Positions 1 to 6,524 of a DNA stretch of 64,000 bases are shown piece by piece; position 1 is the stretch's first letter; every line of letters starts with the position of its first letter. The notes beneath the pieces were generated by a model, which worked only from the letters and a program-made list of their open reading frames with translations, did no database searches and was not told the origin of the DNA. Position numbers and translations under genes: made by a program. This stretch comes from Sorangium aterium (GTDB taxonomy: Bacteria > Myxococcota_A > Polyangia > Polyangiales > Polyangiaceae): positions 1,798,001 through 1,862,000 of the forward strand of contig NZ_JAQNDK010000001.1 in assembly GCF_028368935.1 (NCBI RefSeq), in the 5' to 3' direction.

Positions 1-279
1 TTGCTCCTCGGGAGGCGTCAGCAAGATCATCTGATACAAGCCTATGGCAAAGTCAGGCTGCCTGTAAGGCTTGCTTGCACGCTTTACCATACCGCCAAAG
101 TCTTCTTCGACCTCGAACACGGCGTCGTACCATGGGACGCTTAGGCGCTCTAGCTCTGCGGCGAGCGTCTCCCAGTTACACGAGCGGGACACGTCTCGGA
201 ACACCCCCTCGTTTTCGAGAAAGGTGCGTGCACGCAACGATAGGCGGTCGCTGAAGAGATCTGACGAAGGTCGTGACAT
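1..279 (-). CDS. Probable immunity protein of the Rhs toxin (partial, runs off window)
   Basis: The minus strand is open from an ATG at 279 to the left edge, giving the first 93 residues of a protein with no stop in the window. It starts MSRPSSDLFSDRLSLRARTF and contains a VFEVEEDFGGM stretch. The start lies 8 nt after the stop of the Rhs toxin gene, so the two are almost certainly co-transcribed and probably translationally coupled. In polymorphic toxin systems the gene directly downstream of an Rhs toxin normally encodes its cognate immunity protein, so that role is inferred from position. The acidic FGG-containing stretch loosely recalls SMI1/KNR4-type (SUKH) immunity proteins, but I cannot assign the family from 93 residues. 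Codon use is less GC3-rich than the neighbours, as is common for immunity genes. Confidence 0.6.
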   Translation of the reverse strand, partial: MSRPSSDLFSDRLSLRARTFLENEGVFRDVSRSCNWETLAAELERLSVPWYDAVFEVEEDFGGMVKRASKPYRQPDFAIGLYQMILLTPPEEQ

Positions 280-287
280 GGTGTGTG

Positions 288-3200
288 TCATGTCCGCGCA
301 CGGCGCTGCCATCCTCGCTGAGGATCGAGGCGCCACGTGCCTAGATTGTCAACCCCAGGGACGTCGCCCCTGGGGCGTTGGTTGGCTCTCATGTTGAACT
401 CGGCGGACGGGATGGTCGTAGGTGATGTTGGTCCTTTGCCTTGCGAATTATCGAATCCCGGCGCGATGACCCCTGTGGGTGGCATCATTCCGGCGAGTGC
501 GTAGAGTCGCGGTATCGCCTGAGAACAGTTTGGACACGACGCTCGAGGAACATCGCCTTGATGTGAAGAAATGCCCCCTTCGCGTTCGATCTCGTTCATT
601 GCCGCGCGTAGGTTTTGTCGCCACTTCGGGTCACCCGGCCTGCACGTTCGCGGCTGGTTTCGTTGCTCCCAATCGCTCAAGTGAGCAGAAAGTGCGGCTG
701 GTTCAGCGCAGTGCTCAGGATTCACCCTAGAGCCCGTACCCCGAGCATTGGAAGGCGGCAGAGCCGCGAGAACAGCAGGATGAAGAGCATTCGCGTTACC
801 GCTCATCCCAGTCACGACGGTTCGGTCTCGTCGCATGATCGTCGTTACGCAAGGGCGCAAGCCATCCAGGTCGATGAGGTCGCTCGGCCGTCCATCAGCG
901 TACGTATATGCCTTGAGGCTCCCCTCGATCCCGATCGGCTCCGGGCTGAGGTACTCCCCGGTCTCCGGGTCGTAGTACCTGTGCCCATTGTAGTGGAGCC
1001 CGGTCTCCTCGTCGGCGTACTGCCCTGGAAGCCTGAGCGGCGTGATCCTGGCCTGTTCGGCCGGCAGGTCGCCGTAGAGCCCCGCATCGAGCTCCGTCGC
1101 GACGCTCCCGTCGCCTTCGAACAGCGCCTCCGGAGAACCGTTCACGCCATGGACGAAGTACCTGGGCGCCCCCGCGGCACCGTCCCGCTGGGCGAGCGGC
1201 AGCACGCTCTCCGGCAGCGTGACGTAGCTCCGCTCTTCCACCACGGGCGCCTCCCCATCCCGCGCTCGCTCGCTGCGCTCGTGCACCATGACATCGCCGC
1301 GCCAGGCATACCGGGTCACGCTCTCGACCTGCCCTACCCGCGCCACGCGCTTCTCGATCCTGCGGCCGAAGGCGTCATAAGCGAACGAGATCGTCAATCC
1401 CTCCGGGGTCCGCGCTGCCATGAGCCGTCCGTCGCCGCTCCAGTCGTATGTCCATGCGAGCTCACGCCGTACCTCCCCCTGGCCGTCCAGCTCGCTCACG
1501 CGCTTCCGCACCACATCGCCGCGCTCACTGTACTCGTAGTGCACGGTCTCTTGTCCCGCGGTGCGTGCCGTCAACCGCCCCCCAGGCGCGTACGTACGTC
1601 GCTCGCCAGCTCGCTCCATCTCTCCCGCAGCGGTGAAGCGGAACCGCTCCGCGACGCTGCCCGCCTTGCGCCGCTCGACGACGCGGCCGTTCGCATCGCG
1701 AAGCAGCTCTCCTACCTTGCCGCCGAGGTCCTCGTCGGTGCGTAGCAGCCCCGCAGGCGACCAAGCATACGTCCTGCGCCACGTCTCGCGTGACGGCAGC
1801 GGCCCGACCCAGGCGGGCTCTCCCGGACCGACACGCGGCGCCGTCGGCATGCCGAGCACGCGCTGCCGCTCCATCCACCCCTCCGCGTTGACCTCGGTCG
1901 CGATGGCGCCGCCGCCCGGCAAGAGCCGCTCGACCTCGAAGCCGCGCGCATCGTAGGCGAGGCGCAGCGGCGCGCTCTCACCGCCGATCTGCACGGCCAC
2001 AGGTCGCCCCCTGACGTCGCGCTGCACGCTCATCTCGCCGCCCGGTCCGCGGACGGAGGTGGCCTTGCCCATGGCATCGTAGGTCCACGCGAACGCCGCG
2101 AGCACCTGGGCGCCTCGCCGCGTCACCTCGGCCGTCACCCGCCCCCGCCGGTCGTAGGTGTACTCGCACTCGATGTCACCGCTGACCGCGCGCTCGATCC
2201 GGCCGAGCGGATCGTACTCGAACACATCCTCCCGCCCGTCGGCTGTGCTCCGCCTCACGAGCCTCCCGAGCGGATCGTACTCGAGATCGACGCTCTCGGA
2301 GCCAGACTGCCTCCGGACGATCCTGCCCAGCAGATCGAGCCTGTACCGGATCGCCCGCCCATCGAAGGTCCGCTCGCCGGTGATGCGCCCCTCGGCGTCG
2401 CGCTCGATCCGGTGCTCCTCGCCGGCCTCGTTGACGATGCGCACCAGGTCCTGCTCGCGATCGTAGCGGTACCGCACCTTGCTCCCGTCCGGCCGCTCGA
2501 GCTCGGTGACGACATGGAAGCCGCCCCAGCGCAGCGTGGTCGTGCGCCCGTCGGCATCGCTGATCCTGCCCAGGTTGCCGTCGACGTCGAAGTCGTAGCG
2601 CGTCACCGCACCGCTCGGCCCGAACACGGCCGCGAGCCTGCCGCAGGCGTCGTAAGCGAAGCGGGTCTCGTGCCCGCGCTCGTCGATGAACCCCATCACC
2701 CGGCCGAGGAAGTCGTAGCGGATGCGCCGCTCGGCGCCGTCGGGTTCGATGACTCGGATGCGGTTCGCGAGCGCGTCGTACTCCATGCGCGTCTCGCCGC
2801 CGTTCGGCAGGGTCGCGCCGACCAGCAGGCCACGCATGTCGTAGGCGAATCCGACGACGAACCCCATGTCGTCGTAGACGGCCACCACATCGCCGCGCGC
2901 GTCCCGCTCGTAGCGCGCGCCGCCACCGAGCGCGTCGGTCATGGCCGAGACGAGCCCGCGCGCGTCGTGTTCGTACGCGGTCCTGTTCGCCGCCGGATCG
3001 ACCTCGGCCAGAACCCGCCCCTCGGCGTCGCGCTCCCAGCGGAAGACCTGCCCGAGCGCGTCCTGGTACGCGCACAGCGCGCCGGCGTCGTCGTAGCCGA
3101 ACATGTGTACGCCGCCGCCGGCCCCCCAGACCATCCTGTCGAGCTTGCCAAAGGCGTTGCCGTCGACCCTCCGGATGGCGCGCGAGGTGATCACCTCCGT

Positions 3201-4274
3201 GAGCGCGCCGTCGTGGTGGTCGACCTTGACGTGCAGGAATCCCTTCGCCCGCGAGCCGTCGCTCAAGGCCGTCGGCAAGCCGTCGTCGAGCGCGTCGTTG
3301 CCCTCGCGATGGCACCACGCCTCGCTGCAGCGCCCGCCCTTGTAGCGAAGCTCCGCCACGAGCCCGCCGGGCTCCTCCCGCCGCACCAGGCGATGGTCCT
3401 CGTCGTAGGCGAAGCGGTGCGCGTGCCCCGCGGCGTCCTCGGCCGCGACGAGGTCGCCGCGCGCGTCGAATGCATACCGCCGCCGTGTCTCCCATCGACC
3501 GTGCGCGAACGCGTTCTTGACCTCGAACGCGGCGATGCGCCCGTCGCCGTGCCGCCGCACGCGCACCACGCGGCCCACGCTGTCGATGACCTGCGCCAGG
3601 CGGCCGCCGTCGTAGGCGAGCGCGATGGCGTTGTCGTGGATGTCGACGATCCGGCTGAGCAGCCAGCGGCTGCCCCGCGGCTCCGCAAACAGGTACGCCA
3701 GCCCCTCGGCCGCGAGCGCGTAGCCCCAGGGATACCGCGTCAGCACCCCGCACGGCAGCCGCGCCGACTCACCATCATCGAGCTTCCGCGACAGCTCCGT
3801 CGCCGCCGCGTGCGGCTCCAGCACCCGCAGGCCGCGGCGCCGCTCCTCGATCTGCCACGCGAGCGAGTGCGTCCAGCCGAAGCCGAGGCCGCAATCCTCC
3901 TCAATGAGCGCCGAGCTGTAGCTGCGCTTGATCACGAGCGGGACCACGCCGGGCAGCGCGAGGTCGACGACCGCCACGGTGTACACGCGCCCGGTGATCG
4001 GATCGACCGGATCGCCCGCATGCGTGCCGCCGCCACCGCCGTGCGTGGGGTTGGGACAACCGCCGCCGCTGCCGGGCCCGCAGCTCCCCGCGTCCTTGCC
4101 ACCGCCGCGCGCGCCGTTGCCGCCGTTCTTCCCATCGCCGCCTTGACCGTCGCCGCGGCCATTTCCGTTGCGGCCATTGCCCCCTCCGCCGCCCCCGCCG
4201 CCGCCAAGGATGAAGACGCCGGGGTTCATGCCGGGGATCACCGCCGCATTCGGAAACGGGGCCGTTCGCGCCAT
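288..4274 (-). CDS. Rhs-repeat polymorphic toxin with C-terminal YwqJ-like deaminase
   Basis: A 1328-residue Rhs protein. I chose the ATG at 4274 (MARTAPFPNAAVIPGMNPGV) because a GGAG lies 9 nt upstream and the preceding in-frame residues look non-coding. Order: a Gly/Asn-rich stretch (about residues 20-80), a DUF6531-type start (GDPVDPITGRVYT), dozens of YD repeats, then the Rhs core (YYDPETGEYLSPEPIGIEG) ending at the DLDGLRP junction. The variable tip that follows carries HCAEPAAL and, about 60 residues later, ASCPNC. This is the HxE plus CxxC zinc-site pattern of deaminase-fold toxins of the YwqJ type. The expected role is delivery of a nucleic-acid or nucleotide deaminase into competitors, with the Rhs shell enclosing the toxin. 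No PAAR or VgrG domain is visible, so the export route is unknown. The downstream gene is the likely immunity protein. Confidence 0.88.
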   Translation of the reverse strand: MARTAPFPNAAVIPGMNPGVFILGGGGGGGGGNGRNGNGRGDGQGGDGKNGGNGARGGGKDAGSCGPGSGGGCPNPTHGGGGGTHAGDPVDPITGRVYTVAVVDLALPGVVPLVIKRSYSSALIEEDCGLGFGWTHSLAWQIEERRRGLRVLEPHAAATELSRKLDDGESARLPCGVLTRYPWGYALAAEGLAYLFAEPRGSRWLLSRIVDIHDNAIALAYDGGRLAQVIDSVGRVVRVRRHGDGRIAAFEVKNAFAHGRWETRRRYAFDARGDLVAAEDAAGHAHRFAYDEDHRLVRREEPGGLVAELRYKGGRCSEAWCHREGNDALDDGLPTALSDGSRAKGFLHVKVDHHDGALTEVITSRAIRRVDGNAFGKLDRMVWGAGGGVHMFGYDDAGALCAYQDALGQVFRWERDAEGRVLAEVDPAANRTAYEHDARGLVSAMTDALGGGARYERDARGDVVAVYDDMGFVVGFAYDMRGLLVGATLPNGGETRMEYDALANRIRVIEPDGAERRIRYDFLGRVMGFIDERGHETRFAYDACGRLAAVFGPSGAVTRYDFDVDGNLGRISDADGRTTTLRWGGFHVVTELERPDGSKVRYRYDREQDLVRIVNEAGEEHRIERDAEGRITGERTFDGRAIRYRLDLLGRIVRRQSGSESVDLEYDPLGRLVRRSTADGREDVFEYDPLGRIERAVSGDIECEYTYDRRGRVTAEVTRRGAQVLAAFAWTYDAMGKATSVRGPGGEMSVQRDVRGRPVAVQIGGESAPLRLAYDARGFEVERLLPGGGAIATEVNAEGWMERQRVLGMPTAPRVGPGEPAWVGPLPSRETWRRTYAWSPAGLLRTDEDLGGKVGELLRDANGRVVERRKAGSVAERFRFTAAGEMERAGERRTYAPGGRLTARTAGQETVHYEYSERGDVVRKRVSELDGQGEVRRELAWTYDWSGDGRLMAARTPEGLTISFAYDAFGRRIEKRVARVGQVESVTRYAWRGDVMVHERSERARDGEAPVVEERSYVTLPESVLPLAQRDGAAGAPRYFVHGVNGSPEALFEGDGSVATELDAGLYGDLPAEQARITPLRLPGQYADEETGLHYNGHRYYDPETGEYLSPEPIGIEGSLKAYTYADGRPSDLIDLDGLRPCVTTIMRRDRTVVTGMSGNANALHPAVLAALPPSNARGTGSRVNPEHCAEPAALSAHLSDWEQRNQPRTCRPGDPKWRQNLRAAMNEIEREGGISSHQGDVPRASCPNCSQAIPRLYALAGMMPPTGVIAPGFDNSQGKGPTSPTTIPSAEFNMRANQRPRGDVPGVDNLGTWRLDPQRGWQRRART

Positions 4275-4726
4275 GCGGGCATGCTCCGCGAGAGAAGTGC
4301 GGACGGCAACCCGCCCGCAGCTCCTCCACGGTGCTCGACCGCCCCTGACGCGGCGGCGGCAGTCCCCCCACGCGACGCTGCACGCCGGCGCGCGTCTTCC
4401 CGCGCGCGCCAGCTTCCCAGGCAGCGGTGGTGCTGTCATTTGCCCAGAGAGGGTTCACATGAAGGCGGTAAGGCGGGAAGATCATTGAGATTTTCTTCCC
4501 GCCTTACCGCCTTACCGCCTTCATGTTCAAATGACAGCACTACCCAGGCCGCCCCCAAAGGGCCCCCGACACCACGGCCGGCGGCCCCCGCGGTGCGCTT
4601 GGCGCCGAAAACGCCAATCTGGGCTGTCTCCTGTGCGGGAGAGCACCGCTCGGAGACGGTGACGTGGGAGATAGGATGGTAGTCGTCGACCGCTACCGAT
4701 CTCCCGATGTCATCGTGCCATGACCG
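4275..4726. other. Intergenic stretch upstream of Rhs gene
   Basis: This 452-bp stretch lies between the Rhs start and the stop of the copper monooxygenase gene, both on the minus strand. It must hold the Rhs promoter and contains the large inverted repeat listed separately. I see no convincing coding region in it. Confidence 0.5.
4430..4540. repeat. 111-bp imperfect inverted repeat (long hairpin)
   Basis: The outer arms gtgctgtcatttg (4430-4442) and caaatgacagcac (4528-4540) are perfect complements. The inner arms catgaaggcggtaaggcgggaag (4458-4480) and its complement (4495-4524) also match, except that the right arm carries the 9-bp unit cgccttacc twice and the left arm once. An unpaired bulge lies at 4443-4457 and the loop at 4481-4494. 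It could be a strong terminator for the upstream minus-strand gene or a small MITE/REP-type element. It encodes nothing visible. Confidence 0.75.
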
Positions 4727-6118
4727 CTACTGGTTCCTCGTCACGTGGATCACGGCGGCGAGGCACATCTCGTCGAGGGTGCTCTCGCCGAGGTGCACGT
4801 CCACCGGGGCGGGGAGGTGCTGCTCCTTGAGCGCCTTCACGAGGAATGGATTGCTGTTCGAGTTGTCGTAAGTGCAGCGCATCGTCAGCAGATCGCCGCC
4901 GCGGAGCCGCGGGAGCTGCTCGACGGGAGCGTCGTAGTAGAACCCGCGCTGCCACGAGAAGTCCCACCTCGGCGTCTGCACCAGGCACTGCTCCTCAGGC
5001 GCGCCGGCGGCGCCCTCCTCGCGCCCGAGGGTGACCTTCATGTCCGTGCCGACATAGTGCATGTGCGTGCCCGCGCCGTAGAGGTACACCTCCTTGGCAG
5101 ACACCGCCGCGGGCAGCTTGAACTGCATCGTCTCGACATGGTCCTTCGCGCCGGCGGGGATCCGGAACTCGACGCCATCCGCGTCGTCCGGCCCGGGGAG
5201 GAGGCCGCGCCCCTGCGCGAAGGGAGACTCGAAGTTGCCGATCAGCGCGATGCCCATGAGCCACTCCGGCACGCCCTGGGTGAAGCGCAGCTGGAGGCGC
5301 GTCGCGTCGGGCTCGGCGGTCGTCCCGGCCGGGTGATAGTGGACCTGAATCACCAGCCGCGCCCCCGCGGGGAGCTCAGCGCCGATGTTCGGCTCGAGCG
5401 CCAAGGGGACCCCCCCCGGCGCCCACGCGGCGACGAGCTCGCCCGAGAACCCGGGGCCGCCAAAGCAGTCGTATCCGCCGTGCTCATCCACGAGCGCATC
5501 CGATGCGCCGTCCCTGTCGAGGAACACCAGCGCGTGGTGCACCACCTTGCTGTTGCCCGGCATGAGGTGCACGCCGTTGATGTACCGCGCCTCCGTGAGC
5601 CCAGGATCCATCACGAAACACCGGAGCTGATCGGCGTCGCCGCTCGCGACGAACGGCTCCTTCGGCGCGACCTCCAGCTCGACGCCGGGCAGCCCCGCCG
5701 CCTCGGCCACGAACGGGGGCGGCGCGTCCGCCGGATCCCCCTCGGGAGCGCCCGAGGCGGCCCACGCCTCGAGGAGCGCTATCTCCTCCTCCGTCAACCG
5801 GAGATCGTCCTTCCAGCCGTGAGGAGGCTGGCACTCGTCCGTCTCCATCGCACCCCACGGCGGCATCGTGCGCTCTCGCGCCGAGCGCGCGAGCAAGCTG
5901 GCCACGCTGTGCGCGGAACCGTACTCCGTCAGGCTGAACGGGGCGATGTTGCCGGGAGAATGGCAGCTCATGCAGCGCTTCTGCAGCAGCGGCTCGACGT
6001 CTCGATGGAACGTCGGAGATGCCGCCGTGGAGCCGGGCGCATCCTCGCCGGAGCACCCGAGAAGGAACCCCGGAAGGACCGCAAGCAACGTGAGCACGCC
6101 AGATGTCGAATTCTGCAT
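4727..6118 (-). CDS. Lipoprotein copper type II monooxygenase-like protein with cytochrome-c motif
   Basis: A 463-residue lipoprotein with lipobox LLGC and modified Cys22. A haem-binding CMSCH (residues 49-53) sits in a short cytochrome-c-like N-terminal part. The rest resembles the two-domain PHM/dopamine beta-monooxygenase fold: HH at 194-195 and HYH at 260-262 fit the CuH site, and HMH at 352-354 with Met451 fits the CuM site. The family uses copper and an electron donor to hydroxylate a C-H bond. Here the fused haem motif could supply electrons, which is inference. The substrate is unknown. A GAGGGG ribosome site precedes the ATG. Similar cytochrome plus monooxygenase lipoproteins are common in large-genome soil bacteria. 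Confidence 0.82.
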   Translation of the reverse strand: MQNSTSGVLTLLAVLPGFLLGCSGEDAPGSTAASPTFHRDVEPLLQKRCMSCHSPGNIAPFSLTEYGSAHSVASLLARSARERTMPPWGAMETDECQPPHGWKDDLRLTEEEIALLEAWAASGAPEGDPADAPPPFVAEAAGLPGVELEVAPKEPFVASGDADQLRCFVMDPGLTEARYINGVHLMPGNSKVVHHALVFLDRDGASDALVDEHGGYDCFGGPGFSGELVAAWAPGGVPLALEPNIGAELPAGARLVIQVHYHPAGTTAEPDATRLQLRFTQGVPEWLMGIALIGNFESPFAQGRGLLPGPDDADGVEFRIPAGAKDHVETMQFKLPAAVSAKEVYLYGAGTHMHYVGTDMKVTLGREEGAAGAPEEQCLVQTPRWDFSWQRGFYYDAPVEQLPRLRGGDLLTMRCTYDNSNSNPFLVKALKEQHLPAPVDVHLGESTLDEMCLAAVIHVTRNQ

Positions 6119-6524
6119 GGTACCCCTCTTCGATAGCCCGCGTGTTCAATAGTCCCCGTCGCGCCGACGCGGCGCCGAGAGCACGAATGTCCCGCCGCAA
6201 CACGGCTCGCCAGACGCTGACAGCATGAGCACACAGATACAGTAACACGGCTCCCTCTCCAGCACAGGTGTCCGGAGGCGGAGGATCGGCACGTCGGTGT
6301 CGCTCACGGGCAACGTCGTCGCGCGCGGCTGGCACGGTCGGCGCCGCCCTGGGCGACGCCGCCTCGGCGGGCGCCTCGGGCCACGTGTTCTGAGCTGTCG
6401 GGACGGCAGCGCGGCGGCCCAGGCGGGCCCCCACGCGAGCACGGCGGCCCAGGCGGTCCTCCACGCGAGCGCGGCGGCCCAGGCGAGCCGCCGCGCTCCC
6501 GTCGCCGTCAGGGCTCGCCCTGGA
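6119..6524. other. Intergenic stretch with 30-bp tandem repeat
   Basis: This 406-bp stretch lies between two minus-strand lipoprotein genes. It holds about 2.6 copies of a 30-bp GC-rich direct repeat (cggcggcccaggcgg..., 6412-6441, 6442-6471, 6472-6490). A doubtful minus-strand reading frame for a small Cys-rich peptide lies at 6146-6307. The promoter of the monooxygenase gene is expected here. Confidence 0.45.
6412..6490. repeat. 30-bp direct tandem repeat, about 2.6 copies
   Basis: Units begin with cggcggcccaggcgg at 6412, 6442 and 6472, with a few substitutions between copies. They lie just downstream of the stop codon of the disulfide-repeat lipoprotein gene. No function is apparent. Confidence 0.65.
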
